Assembly: GCF_018449525.1 (NCBI RefSeq)
Contig: NZ_JAAVUS010000006.1
Span: 248,001 to 312,000 of the forward strand
From: Bradyrhizobium sp. dw_78
GTDB taxonomy: Bacteria; Pseudomonadota; Alphaproteobacteria; Rhizobiales; Xanthobacteraceae
Length of the DNA: 64,000 bases
Direction: 5' to 3'
A model generated the notes under the pieces. It searched no databases. It was not told the DNA's origin and saw nothing but the letters and a program-made list of their open reading frames with translations. Shown here piece after piece: positions 35,396 to 44,113 of the stretch; position 1 is the stretch's first letter, and the number at the start of each line of letters is the position of its first letter. A program made the translations under genes and the position numbers.

Positions 35396-36505
35396 TCAGG
35401 CGATCTTGGGCGGATCAACGGCGATCTGGGTGATATGCCCCATTTTGCGGCCGGGTCGCGGCGGCCCTTTGCCATAGAGATGCACCGTCGCGCCCGGAAC
35501 AGTCAGCCACTTTTCATAGGAGCTGATCTCGTCCCCGATCAGGTTGGTCATGGTGACATGGCCATGGCGGATGGGCTTGCCGAGCGGCCAGCCGGCGATG
35601 GCGCGGATATGCTGCTCGAATTGTGAAATCGAGGCGCCGTCCAGCGTCCAATGTCCGGAATTATGCACCCGCGGCGCGATCTCGTTGACCAGGATTTTGG
35701 GTTCGCCAGCGCCGGAGACCACGAACAGTTCGACCGCGAGCACGCCGACATAATGCAGGGCGTCGGCGATCTTTCCGGCGATGCTGCAGGCTTGCGCCGC
35801 CAGCGCATCGGAAATCGCGGCCGGCACGTGCGAGGTTTTCAGGATATGGTCGCGATGCTCGTTTTCGGTCACGTCGAAGCATTCGACCTGGCCATCGGCG
35901 CTGCGGGCCGCAATCACCGAAATCTCGCGCTCGAAGGGAATGAAGGCCTCCAGGATCGCCGATTTGGTGCCGAGCTCTTCCCAGATCCGGTCGGGGTCGT
36001 CGCCTTCGCGGATGATCGCCTGGCCCTTGCCGTCATAGCCGAAGCGGCGGGTCTTGATCACGGCGGGAAGGCCGATTTTAGCGATTGCCGCCCGCAGCGC
36101 CTCCACTGACGAGACATCGGCATAATCGGCGGTGCCGATTCCCAGCCGCCTGACGAAATCCTTTTCCGCGAGACGGTCCTGCGTCGTTTCCAGGATATTG
36201 CGGTCCGGCAGCACCGGGCGGCGCGACGCCAGGATCATTGCCGAGGCGGCCGGGACGTTCTCGAACTCATAGGTGATGACGTCGACGTCGCTGGCGAACA
36301 GTTCCAGCGCCTCGACATCGGCATATTCCGCGCAGGTCGCATTCAGCACGACGTCGAAGGCCGGCGAATCCGGGTCAGGCGAGAACACCCGGCAGCGCAA
36401 GCCGAGCCGGGCCGCCGCCATCGCCAGCATGCGGCCCAATTGGCCGCCGCCGAGGATGCCGATGGTGTCGCCGGGCTTTAGCTTCACCTGCGGTGGCGAG
36501 GTCAC
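35396..36505 (-). CDS. purK: PurK, N5-carboxyaminoimidazole ribonucleotide synthase
   Basis: Uses ATP and bicarbonate to carboxylate aminoimidazole ribonucleotide in purine synthesis. The 369-residue ATP-grasp enzyme begins with the Rossmann motif TIGILGGGQLGRMLAMAAARLG, then VITYEFENVPA, PAVIKTRRFGYDGKGQ, and EIAPRVHNSGHWT for metal/ATP binding. The start is GTG 36505 and overlaps the purE stop (GTGA, 4 bp), so the pair is translationally coupled. Typical length. Confidence 0.95.
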   Translation of the reverse strand: MTSPPQVKLKPGDTIGILGGGQLGRMLAMAAARLGLRCRVFSPDPDSPAFDVVLNATCAEYADVEALELFASDVDVITYEFENVPAASAMILASRRPVLPDRNILETTQDRLAEKDFVRRLGIGTADYADVSSVEALRAAIAKIGLPAVIKTRRFGYDGKGQAIIREGDDPDRIWEELGTKSAILEAFIPFEREISVIAARSADGQVECFDVTENEHRDHILKTSHVPAAISDALAAQACSIAGKIADALHYVGVLAVELFVVSGAGEPKILVNEIAPRVHNSGHWTLDGASISQFEQHIRAIAGWPLGKPIRHGHVTMTNLIGDEISSYEKWLTVPGATVHLYGKGPPRPGRKMGHITQIAVDPPKIA

Positions 36506-36990
36506 GCCGATTCCTCCGGGCGCTCGCCAACCGCGTCGGTCTGCTGTTTGCGCCAGGCTACCAGCCTGTCCGACAGCGCGGGATCGTTGAGCGCAAGCAC
36601 GCTGGCCGCGAGCAGGGCCGCGTTGATCGCCCCGGCCTTTCCGATCGCCAGCGTGCCGACCGGAATCCCGGCTGGCATCTGGACGATGGAATAGAGCGAG
36701 TCGATGCCGGACAGCGCCTTGGATTCGATGGGAACGCCGAACACCGGCAATTCGGTCAGCGCCGCCGTCATGCCCGGCAAATGCGCAGCGCCTCCGGCTC
36801 CGGCGATGACGATCTTGAAGCCGGCCGCCTTGGCGCCCTTGGCGAAGGCGAACATCCGGTCCGGGGTGCGATGCGCGGAGACAACGTATTTCTCGCTGGC
36901 GACGCCAAGCGCGGCCAAGGTGTCGGCGGCATGGCGCATGGTCTCCCAGTCGGACTGGCTTCCCATGATAATGGCTACGGGCGCTGTCAT
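36502..36990 (-). CDS. purE: PurE, N5-CAIR mutase
   Basis: Moves the carboxyl group from N5-CAIR to CAIR, acting right after PurK. The 162-residue class I protein has the substrate motif IIMGSQSDWETM, the SAHRTPDRM loop with the catalytic histidine, and GAGGAAHLPGM and GVPIESKAL. ATG 36990 is at the start of this domain; the frame extends to 37260 in unsupported sequence. It is first in the purE-purK operon and is divergent, with 136 bp between, from a diguanylate cyclase gene. Confidence 0.95.
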   Translation of the reverse strand: MTAPVAIIMGSQSDWETMRHAADTLAALGVASEKYVVSAHRTPDRMFAFAKGAKAAGFKIVIAGAGGAAHLPGMTAALTELPVFGVPIESKALSGIDSLYSIVQMPAGIPVGTLAIGKAGAINAALLAASVLALNDPALSDRLVAWRKQQTDAVGERPEESA

Positions 36991-37126
36991 GCGGTCAATT
37001 CTTTTCGGGAATCCAAAAGCATAGGCCGGATTATAGGAGCGGCCCAAAGTTCGGCAAGGTGTGGCAAGGAGTCCGGAATGGACTATCCTGTCTTGGTGAA
37101 TTCCGGCAAGTCTTTCAGGCGCTTTG

Positions 37127-37807
37127 ATGAAGAAGAAAACCAGGGTGGCCGCCTCGAAACCGGCCAAACGCCGCAAAGGCAGTGCCGGGGTGGGCAAGGG
37201 TGCAACCCAAGATGGCAAGCGGAAGGCTCCGACCGCGGCCAGTGATGCCAAAACGGTCATCCGGCGGCTGCGGCTTCAATTGGCGCAGGCGCTCAAGCGC
37301 ATCGAGGAACTGCAGGCTTCCGCCGATACCGACTTCCTGCTCGACATTCCCAACCGGCGCGGCTTCGAGCGCGAACTCAACCGCGCCGTGGCCTACATCA
37401 AGCGCTACCGCGCCAGCGGCGCGCTGATCGTGCTCGATGTCGATCGTCTGAAGCCGATCAACGACACGTTCGGGCACGCGGCGGGTGACCAGGTGCTAAA
37501 AGCCATCGTGACGACGTTGCTGGCCCAGGTGCGTGCATCGGACGTGATCGGGCGGCTGGGCGGAGACGAGTTCGCGCTGCTGCTGTGGAATCTCAGCGAA
37601 ACCGACGTGCGGGCCAAGGCGGCGATGCTGGAACAGTCGATCGACCGGCTCACCTTCGTATTCCGCGGTCATGCCGTCACGGCAGGCGTATCTGCCGGCG
37701 TCGCGATTCTCGATTCCCACACGGATGCCGGTAAAGCCCTGGAACAGGCTGACTGCGCCATGTATGTGCGCAAGGCGCAAAGGCGGCACGAAACCAGCAG
37801 GTCATAG
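37127..37807 (+). CDS. soluble diguanylate cyclase (GGDEF protein)
   Basis: A 226-residue cytoplasmic enzyme that would join two GTP into c-di-GMP. The first 40 residues are Lys/Ala-rich, followed by a coiled coil (about 40-65, IRRLRLQLAQALKRIEEL), then the GGDEF domain (about 65-220). The active site RLGGDEF (residues 143-149) is intact, with RASD five residues before GGDEF as the RxxD inhibition site. There is no sensor domain or membrane segment; the coiled coil may dimerise it. ATG 37127 is used; a TTG just before it is in frame. Confidence 0.9.
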   Translation: MKKKTRVAASKPAKRRKGSAGVGKGATQDGKRKAPTAASDAKTVIRRLRLQLAQALKRIEELQASADTDFLLDIPNRRGFERELNRAVAYIKRYRASGALIVLDVDRLKPINDTFGHAAGDQVLKAIVTTLLAQVRASDVIGRLGGDEFALLLWNLSETDVRAKAAMLEQSIDRLTFVFRGHAVTAGVSAGVAILDSHTDAGKALEQADCAMYVRKAQRRHETSRS

Positions 37808-37830
37808 TGCTTTATCGGCTTCGCCGTTCG

Positions 37831-38082
37831 CTACAGCGCGCTCAAATCATCCGGCACGTTGCCGAATTTTCTCAGCAGCCGGGCATCGCCGAATTCGCCG
37901 ATCATCGGATCGCCGGTGCGGCTGAAGGCGACGGCGCCGATGCAGCCAGTCGCCCGCGATAACAGTTCGGCCCGCCGCAACGCCGCCGACGAACTTTGGC
38001 ATTCTTCGGCGGCCCCCGCGACCAGCGTACCGGTATCGTCTTGAAGGAATGGCAGCGCGACGTAATAGGTGACATCGGCCAT
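37831..38082 (-). CDS. conserved small hypothetical protein (83 residues)
   Basis: Not recognised as a named family. It begins MADVTYYVALPFLQDDTGTL and runs through AEECQSSSAALRRAELLSRATGCIGAVAFSRTGDPMIGEFGDARLL to a short acidic end. The pattern of beta strand, helix, beta strand suggests a small folded domain. Codon usage and third-position GC look like a real gene. It lies tail to tail with the diguanylate cyclase and 42 bp downstream of another small gene on the same strand, possibly its operon partner. Confidence 0.7.
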   Translation of the reverse strand: MADVTYYVALPFLQDDTGTLVAGAAEECQSSSAALRRAELLSRATGCIGAVAFSRTGDPMIGEFGDARLLRKFGNVPDDLSAL

Positions 38083-38124
38083 GGACTTGCTCCAGATCGT
38101 GTTGCTCCAGATTTGATCGAATAA

Positions 38125-38349
38125 TCAGGCGGCGTTGCCCTTGGCTTCGGCCATCCCAGCGTCCGGCAATTTTTCTGTGACACCGGCGCTCAAGGCCGCC
38201 TGCAATTCCAGCAATTCCGCTTCCAGATATTCGTTCGCCATGATCAGCGCCTTGATGGTGCTGCGCATGTTGCCGTTGCACATCGCGATCGCCTGATCGC
38301 AGGCCCGCTCGTAATGATTCACGTCAGAGGGAACGGGAGATTCGGACAT
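38125..38349 (-). CDS. small helical hypothetical protein (74 residues)
   Basis: Unrecognised. The product is almost wholly helical: YERACDQAIAMCNGNMRSTIKALIMANEYLEAELLELQAALSAG, with two cysteines in the first helix. ATG 38349 follows a weak ribosome site. It is the upstream member of a two-gene minus-strand pair with the 83-residue gene and diverges from a single-domain response regulator. This context suggests a regulatory accessory, but that is a guess. Confidence 0.68.
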   Translation of the reverse strand: MSESPVPSDVNHYERACDQAIAMCNGNMRSTIKALIMANEYLEAELLELQAALSAGVTEKLPDAGMAEAKGNAA

Positions 38350-38543
38350 GGCGGAATTCCCGACATCTGGAAGCGACAGCTATAATGTTCCTATTTTGTT
38401 CTCATCAAGTCAAGTGCGGAGAATTGGTGGGAATGAAACCATAGAGCCGGCCGGCCGCGTCGCCCCGCTGTGGAGAAGTTCGCAGGGCGGGAACGAAAAC
38501 AATGCCGGGCGCTTTATCGGGTATCCCAGGGAGTGACGTCATC

Positions 38544-38921
38544 ATGGGTTCTGTCGCGGCCGCGAGGCCCGTGGTGCTGATCGTCGAGGACGAGTTCCTA
38601 CTGCGGATGGACGCGGCCGATATCATCCAGACGGCCGGTTTCGATGTGGTCGAGGCCGCCAACGCCGACGAAGCGATCGAGATTCTGGAAGCGCGGTACG
38701 ACATCACGGTGGTTTTTACCGACATCCAGATGCCGGGCTCGATGGACGGACTAAAACTCGCCCGCGCGGTGCGGGGCCGCTGGCCGCCGATCAAGATTAT
38801 CGCGACCTCGGGCTTCCGCGTCGGCGAAGCCGATCTGCCCGAGGGCGGGCGGTTTTTATTGAAGCCCTACAGCCCGGCACAGATTACGGGCGCGCTTCGC
38901 GAACTGACAATCGGAGGGTGA
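38544..38921 (+). CDS. single-domain response regulator (CheY-like)
   Basis: A 125-residue receiver with no output domain. It has the acidic cluster VLIVEDEFLLRM, phosphoacceptor Asp60 in VVFTDIQMPG, the conserved Thr/Ser in IIATSGF, and the lysine in FLLKPYSP. The VEDE-FLLRM form is common in rhizobial receivers that work with HWE/HisKA2 kinases. It could be a phosphate sink or a protein-interaction switch. ATG 38544 has AGGGAG about 11 bases upstream; the frame begins at 38502. No kinase is adjacent. Confidence 0.9.
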   Translation: MGSVAAARPVVLIVEDEFLLRMDAADIIQTAGFDVVEAANADEAIEILEARYDITVVFTDIQMPGSMDGLKLARAVRGRWPPIKIIATSGFRVGEADLPEGGRFLLKPYSPAQITGALRELTIGG

Positions 38922-38998
38922 TCTTGGATGGACCGGCTGGCGGACCACCGGCCGTCGGACCATCCGGAAAAGACCGGACTGTTCTGAAAAGATATCGC

Positions 38999-39205
38999 TC
39001 ACGCAATGATGTCGGGTGTGATCTGGTCCTCGATGAAGGCGATGCGGTCGCGCAACTGAAGCTTGCGCTTTTTCAGCCGTTGCAGCCGTAACAGATCCGG
39101 GGCGGGGGATTGATGCAGCGCATCGATCGCCGCGTCGAGATCGCGGTGCTCCTGTTGCAGCCGCGCCAGCTCAAGCTCCAGTTCTCGCTCATCTCCGTCG
39201 ATCAT
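38999..39205 (-). CDS. DUF465/YdcH-family small protein
   Basis: A 68-residue helical protein of the DUF465 (YdcH) family. It has ELELELARLQQEHRDLDAAID, then DLLRLQRLKKRKLQLRDRIAFIED, which fold as a two-helix hairpin. The family is abundant in alphaproteobacteria and has no established function. A second family member is 303 bp away on the opposite strand, at 39509. Confidence 0.82.
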   Translation of the reverse strand: MIDGDERELELELARLQQEHRDLDAAIDALHQSPAPDLLRLQRLKKRKLQLRDRIAFIEDQITPDIIA

Positions 39206-39508
39206 AATCTATGTTAGCCGAAAACGCGGTGAGGTTGCGAGAGGTGTGACATTCTTCCAGACAATACCGTGCTGCCGCAATGGTCTGCAACCCGGAGCGA
39301 CCGACCGGTTGGCGAGGGTTTGCAAACCTTCGATTTTACAAACCGTGGCGATCCGGAAGGCCCAACCCGTTTCATAGTCACGATTGATTACAGACGACAG
39401 CGAAATATGCGGTTGCGACTTTCTATACCCATCGACAGATCAGGCGGCTGGTGTAAGCTTGATCGTCCGGATCCAATCTGAGGTTTAATTTCACCGAGGA
39501 GGTTTGGT
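39206..39508. other. 303-bp divergent region between two DUF465 genes
   Basis: Shared upstream region of the two DUF465 genes, read in opposite directions. A GGAGG ribosome site stands at about 39499-39503 before the right-hand gene. One 70-codon frame at 39269-39481 lacks a ribosome site and family signal and is not accepted as a gene. No clear promoter was identified. Confidence 0.5.
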
Positions 39509-39694
39509 ATGGCAATGCAGGCGCATCTTTTTGAGCTTGAGCGCAAACACAAGATCCTCGAAAACGAATTGCACGATGCTCTCGTGCATCTTTCCACGGA
39601 TGACATGCAAATTGTCGAGCTGAAGCGCCGGAAGCTCATGGTAAAGGACGAGATCGAGCGTCTGAAGCAGACGGCGAACGAAACGTTGCACTGA
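39509..39694 (+). CDS. DUF465/YdcH-family small protein
   Basis: A 61-residue DUF465 protein. MQAHLFELERKHKILENELHDAL is followed by DMQIVELKRRKLMVKDEIERLK, the family's paired-helix pattern. It has an unusually good ribosome site (GAGGAGG). It is related to but clearly diverged from the 68-residue copy on the other strand. Function unknown. The stop codon lies inside a small palindromic stretch with two TATCCGGAT units (39695-39720). Confidence 0.82.
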   Translation: MAMQAHLFELERKHKILENELHDALVHLSTDDMQIVELKRRKLMVKDEIERLKQTANETLH

Positions 39695-39908
39695 TATCCG
39701 GATCATCCTGTATCCGGATAATTTGGCGTCGATTGCCGCCGTCGTCTGCGGGAGCGGGTGACTCGGCGGCCCCGGACTCAGCAATTTTTCCGATTATTTT
39801 ACAATACCGGTTATTTCAGAGTGCCGGTCTTTAGAATATCGGCCCAAGCCAAAATGCGGGTGCCCGGCCGATACGAGACGCTGTGGCGATGGCGTAGGCC
39901 TTCGGCGC

Positions 39909-41012
39909 CTATAGCCCCGCCAGCCCGCCGACGTGGTCCGCGATTGCCAGTGACGACGTCAGTCCCGGGGATTCGATGCCGAACAGATTGATCAAGCCGG
40001 CGACGCCGTGATCCTGCGGCCCCTGGATCAGGAAGTCCTGAGAGGCGACGGCAGGCGGCACGATCTTGGGACGGATGCCCGAATAGCTCGGCATCAGCGC
40101 GCCGTCCGGCAGCGTCGGCCAATAGCGCCGGATCGCCGGATAGAACCTTTCCGCCCGCGCCGGGTCGACGGCGTAGTCGATGGTATCGATCCATTCCACA
40201 TCGGGACCGAACCGGGCCTGCCCCGCCATGTCGAGCGTGAGATGCACGCCAAGCCCGCCGGGCTCGGGCACCGGATAGATCAGGTGCGAGAACGGCGCGC
40301 GGGCGTTGCAGCTGAAATAGTTTCCCTTGGCGAGATAGGCGTGCGGGATCAGGTCGATCGGCATGCCGTCGATGCCGCGTGCGACCGCGGGTGCGGCCAG
40401 TCCTGCCGCGTTGACGAGCAGATTGCAGGCCATGCTCATCGGCGCTTCGCCGCCCGCATCCAGTTCGATCCTGCCTTCCACGGCCTTGGCCGCCAATAAC
40501 GGGGTATGGAAAGCGAAGGCCGCGCCCGCATCCTCGGCGTCGCCGCGCAGCGCCAGCATATAGGCGTGGCTGTCGATGATGCCGGTGGATGGCGACAGCA
40601 GGGCGGCGTCGCAGTTCAGCGCCGGCTCCAATGCCCGCGCCGCCTCTCCGGAGAGGGTTTTCATGTCGAGCACGCCATTGGCTTCGGCGTGAGCCCGGAT
40701 CGATTGCAGCTTTTCGGTCTCTTTTGGCGTCGTCGCGACGATCAGCTTGCCGCAATTGCGGTGCGGGACCCCGTGTTCCCGGCAATACGCATAGAGCGCG
40801 TGCTTGCCGCTGACGCACATCCGCGCCATCAGGCTGCCGGCCGGATAATAGATGCCGGCATGGATCACTTCGCTGTTGCGCGACGAGGTGACGGTGCCGA
40901 TACCCTCCGCCGCTTCCAGGACGACGACCTCGCGGCCCGCCTGGGCCAGCCGCCGGGCGACAGCGAGGCCGACCACCCCCGCACCGATCACGACGCAATC
41001 TACTTTATCCAT
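39909..41012 (-). CDS. FAD-dependent oxidoreductase (DAO family, L-2-hydroxyglutarate oxidase-like)
   Basis: A 367-residue flavoprotein. The dinucleotide motif is VVIGAGVVGLAVARRLAQAG, followed by VVVLE. HAGIYYPAGSLMARMCVSG and GKLIVA resemble LhgO/L-2-hydroxyglutarate oxidase, as do HLTLDMAGQARFGPDVEWI and the C-terminal LINLFGIESPGLTSSLAIA. It probably oxidises a 2-hydroxy or 2-amino acid. ATG 41012 is chosen; a GTG at 41042 is in frame but would add an unneeded leader. It has no obvious operon partners. Confidence 0.87.
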   Translation of the reverse strand: MDKVDCVVIGAGVVGLAVARRLAQAGREVVVLEAAEGIGTVTSSRNSEVIHAGIYYPAGSLMARMCVSGKHALYAYCREHGVPHRNCGKLIVATTPKETEKLQSIRAHAEANGVLDMKTLSGEAARALEPALNCDAALLSPSTGIIDSHAYMLALRGDAEDAGAAFAFHTPLLAAKAVEGRIELDAGGEAPMSMACNLLVNAAGLAAPAVARGIDGMPIDLIPHAYLAKGNYFSCNARAPFSHLIYPVPEPGGLGVHLTLDMAGQARFGPDVEWIDTIDYAVDPARAERFYPAIRRYWPTLPDGALMPSYSGIRPKIVPPAVASQDFLIQGPQDHGVAGLINLFGIESPGLTSSLAIADHVGGLAGL

Positions 41013-41323
41013 TCGAAACCAGAACCCGGGATTGTTGGCCACTTGGCGGCGTTTTGACGCCCTCCGTCGTGCCTTCGTTGGGTCGGCGCGTGCCCGGCGT
41101 CAATAGCATTTCACATACTATCGCGTTGTTTGCGATGATCTTTCGAGCGGCCCGGCGATCTGCCCTCAGGCGGTTTGCCTTAGCCGAAGCCGTTAGCAAT
41201 TCATTAGTCATGTCGGAGTAATTGCCGTAATTTAAGCTACATTTTGAAGTTGCAGGGGTACGCGTTTACCCGATCCAAACCCGTGAAGCCAGACACTCCG
41301 GCATAGAAATCCGCGAGTGACTA
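41013..41323. other. 311-bp divergent region before the PAS-GGDEF-EAL gene
   Basis: Shared by the FAD oxidoreductase (left) and the PAS-GGDEF-EAL gene (right). No gene, strong palindrome or clear ribosome site was found; only a short GGGTA/TACCC pair near 41257. Its right two thirds is less GC-rich than its surroundings, as expected for promoters. Confidence 0.45.
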
Positions 41324-44008
41324 ATGGCTGATAAGGATTGGCAGGCAAGCGGCAAGGCTCTGGTTCCCGCGCGGGCCGTCTTTTGCCTGATCGGCCTTGT
41401 TTTGCCGTTCGGCGCCGCCCGGGGCGCGCCCGATGACTTTGCACCGCAAAGCTATATCGGCTCGGCCGCTCCCGAGGTGGTCTGGGAGCTGGCCATCGGC
41501 AGCATCGTCGTCTGTGCCTTCCTCGCCGCCGTCGCGTTGTGGATCCTCTCGGCGCTGCGCAGGGCGCAACGTTTGCAACTGCGCAGAAACGCCTTTGTCA
41601 GCTCCGCCCTGAACAATCTCAGCCAGGGCGTGGTGATGACGGATTCGCAGAACCGGATCGTGTTCTGCAACGACCGCTATCTCGAAATCTACGGCCTGTC
41701 GCGCTCGGATATCGTCAAGGGCATGACCGGGCGGGAACTGACGGCGCTGCGGCGCAGCCGCGGCCTGCTCGACGTCAGCGCGGAGGAATTCTACGCCAAT
41801 GTCCACACGCCGGAAGGTGTCGTCACCGGCCTGCCCGGCGGGCGGTCGGTTCTGGTCAGGTATTTCGTCTTGCCAAACGGCGGATCGGTCGGGACGCATG
41901 AGGATTGCAGCGAACAGCGCAAGCTTTCCCGGCAGTTGGCGAAGACCAAGCAGTTTCTGGAATCGGTGCTCGACAATGTGCCGGTATGCGTGTCCGTCAC
42001 CAGCATCGACGATGGCCGTTATATCTTCGCCAACCGCGTCTTCGAGCGCTTCTCCGGATTGTCCCGCGACGAGATTGTCGGCAAACGGGCCGATGAGATA
42101 TTCCCGCCGGCTACGGCTGCGAGCATTGCCGAAGAAGACAGGGCGGCGCTTAATTCGCGGGAGGGCCAGAGTCACGGCGAGTTCGTCGTCGAGCACGACC
42201 AGCAGAAGCGCATTCTCGCCTTCAACCGCGTCGTCGCGCGCGACCAGAACAACCGGCCGGAATTCCTGATTACGCTCCTCGACGACGTTACTGAGCGCCA
42301 ATCGCTTTCCAGGGAGCTTGAAAACGCCAAGAAGTTCCTGGAATTGGTCGTCGACAATATTCCGGTCTCGCTGATCGTCCAGCGCGTCAGCGACGGACAA
42401 TATCTGCTCGCCAATCGCAGCGCCGAGGCCATCCTCAACCGGCGGCGCGAGGATGCCACCGGATTGACGGCTGCGGATATCTTCAATTCGAGAGAGGCGA
42501 AGCTGATCGTTGCGCGTGACGAGGCGGCGATCAAGAAGCGCGGCCTGCTTACCGAAGAGCACCCGATCAGCACCAGGGAAGGTTTGCGTCTGTTCCTGAC
42601 GCGGCGCATGACCGTGCTCGATGAATCCGGCGAGCCGCAATATCTGATCAAGACCCATGAGGACGTCACCGACCGGCGCCAGACCGAGTCGCGGATGGCG
42701 CATATGGCCTATCATGACGGCTTGACGGATCTGCCGAACCGCGCGGCCTTCCTCCAGGCGCTAGCGCAAATGATCGAGGCTTGCGCCGGCTCGGACGAGG
42801 AATTCGCGGTGTTGTGCGTCGATCTCGACGGCCTGAAGGAGATCAACGACGTGTTTGGTCACGCGGTCGGCGACAAATTGCTGATCGAAGTCGCGCGCCG
42901 CATCCAGGCTTCGGCGCGCGGCGGCGTTGTCGCCCGGCTCAGCGGCGACGAATTCGGCCTGATCATCGACGGCAAGCAGCCCGCAGCCGGATGGGCATTG
43001 GCGGAGCAGCTTGCCGAAGCGATGTCGAACGAGTTTGTCATCGACGGCAAATCGGTTCGCACCGGCCTGACCACCGGCATATCGATATTTCCACACAATG
43101 GTTCGGATGCCGCCGCCTTGCTCGCTAACGCCAGTGCCGCGCTGTTTCGCGCCAAGGCGAAATCGCGCGGCTCGATCGGCGTCTATGAGCCGGAGATGGA
43201 CCAGCAGATTCGCGATCGCCGCGTGCTGCATCAGGATCTGTCGCTCGCGATCAAGAACGGCGAGCTGTCGCTGTATTATCAGCCGCAGGCGGTCGCACGG
43301 CATACCGTTGCCGAAAGCGAAGTCATCGGCTTCGAGGCGCTGGCACGCTGGCTCCATCCGGTGCGGGGCTTTGTTCCGCCGAGCGATTTCATCCCGCTCG
43401 CGGAAGAAAGCGGCTTGATCGTCGAGATGGGCGAATGGATCCTGCGTCAGGCCTGCCGAGAGGCGGCGTCGTGGCCGGCGCCGCTCCAGGTCGCGGTCAA
43501 CCTGTCGCCGGCGCAGTTCATGCATGGCGATGTGGTGGGGTTGGTGCATGCGATTCTGCTCGAAACCGGCCTTGCGCCGGGCCGGCTGGAGCTGGAAATC
43601 ACCGAGGGCGTGCTGATCGAGGACTTCGACCGCGGTCTGGCGCTGTTGCGGCGGCTGAAGGCGCTCGGCGTGCGCGTCTCCATGGACGATTTCGGCAGCG
43701 GCTATTCCTCGCTGAGCTATCTGCAGGCGTTTCCGTTCGACAAGATCAAGATCGACCGCGCCTTCGTCATGAATCTCGGGCGAAATCCGCAGTCGGCCTC
43801 GATCGTCCGCGCCGTGATCGGTCTTGGACACGGTCTCGGCATGTCGATCGTCGCCGAGGGCGTGGAAACCCTCGAGCAACTCGGCTTCCTCGCCGATGAA
43901 GGTTGCGACGCGGTGCAGGGCTATTTCATCGGCAAGCCGGCGCCGATCGGCCAGTACATGGCGCTGGTCGGTCCCGGCCTGGTGGGATCGGTGCGCAAGA
44001 CCGGGTAG
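41324..44008 (+). CDS. multi-PAS GGDEF-EAL protein with degenerate cyclase site
   Basis: An 894-residue membrane-anchored c-di-GMP protein. Order: signal-like segment and transmembrane helix (about 14-80), three PAS domains (about 90-200, 215-325, 340-450), GGDEF (about 460-620), EAL (about 635-885). The cyclase motif reads SGDEF (540-544) instead of GGDEF, and ARGG stands where the RxxD site should be, so cyclase activity and product inhibition are doubtful. The EAL site (671-673) is intact, with NLSPAQF, LELEITEG, DDFGSGYSS and AEGVET. It is most likely a phosphodiesterase controlled by PAS sensing. No strong ribosome site precedes ATG 41324. Confidence 0.92.
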   Translation: MADKDWQASGKALVPARAVFCLIGLVLPFGAARGAPDDFAPQSYIGSAAPEVVWELAIGSIVVCAFLAAVALWILSALRRAQRLQLRRNAFVSSALNNLSQGVVMTDSQNRIVFCNDRYLEIYGLSRSDIVKGMTGRELTALRRSRGLLDVSAEEFYANVHTPEGVVTGLPGGRSVLVRYFVLPNGGSVGTHEDCSEQRKLSRQLAKTKQFLESVLDNVPVCVSVTSIDDGRYIFANRVFERFSGLSRDEIVGKRADEIFPPATAASIAEEDRAALNSREGQSHGEFVVEHDQQKRILAFNRVVARDQNNRPEFLITLLDDVTERQSLSRELENAKKFLELVVDNIPVSLIVQRVSDGQYLLANRSAEAILNRRREDATGLTAADIFNSREAKLIVARDEAAIKKRGLLTEEHPISTREGLRLFLTRRMTVLDESGEPQYLIKTHEDVTDRRQTESRMAHMAYHDGLTDLPNRAAFLQALAQMIEACAGSDEEFAVLCVDLDGLKEINDVFGHAVGDKLLIEVARRIQASARGGVVARLSGDEFGLIIDGKQPAAGWALAEQLAEAMSNEFVIDGKSVRTGLTTGISIFPHNGSDAAALLANASAALFRAKAKSRGSIGVYEPEMDQQIRDRRVLHQDLSLAIKNGELSLYYQPQAVARHTVAESEVIGFEALARWLHPVRGFVPPSDFIPLAEESGLIVEMGEWILRQACREAASWPAPLQVAVNLSPAQFMHGDVVGLVHAILLETGLAPGRLELEITEGVLIEDFDRGLALLRRLKALGVRVSMDDFGSGYSSLSYLQAFPFDKIKIDRAFVMNLGRNPQSASIVRAVIGLGHGLGMSIVAEGVETLEQLGFLADEGCDAVQGYFIGKPAPIGQYMALVGPGLVGSVRKTG

Positions 44009-44050
44009 GGCATCAGCTCCCGGTCAAAACAGCAGCGAAGCTTCATCTCT

Positions 44051-44073
44051 GTTTGACGCGTTCTGTTCACGCC
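44051..44073 (-). repeat. partial, diverged copy of the GCGTTTTCGAGCG dispersed repeat
   Basis: GTTTGACGCGTTCTGTTCACG corresponds to the inverse of the GCGTGAAGAAAACGCGTCAAA half of the 48721 repeat. Only one half is present. It lies in the short gap between the PAS-GGDEF-EAL and glpD genes. Confidence 0.4.
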
Positions 44074-44113
44074 GGCCTAGCCCCGTCGCACGAAAACGCG
44101 ATAGAGCTTGCGG

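Noticed and set aside
38493..38516. GGAAC-type EcfG (general stress) promoter before the response regulator
   Set aside because: GGAAC is present, but no CGTT element lies at the required spacing.
39269..39481. 70-codon frame between the DUF465 genes
   Set aside because: No ribosome site, unlikely composition, no family signal; it lies in the promoter region of two genes.
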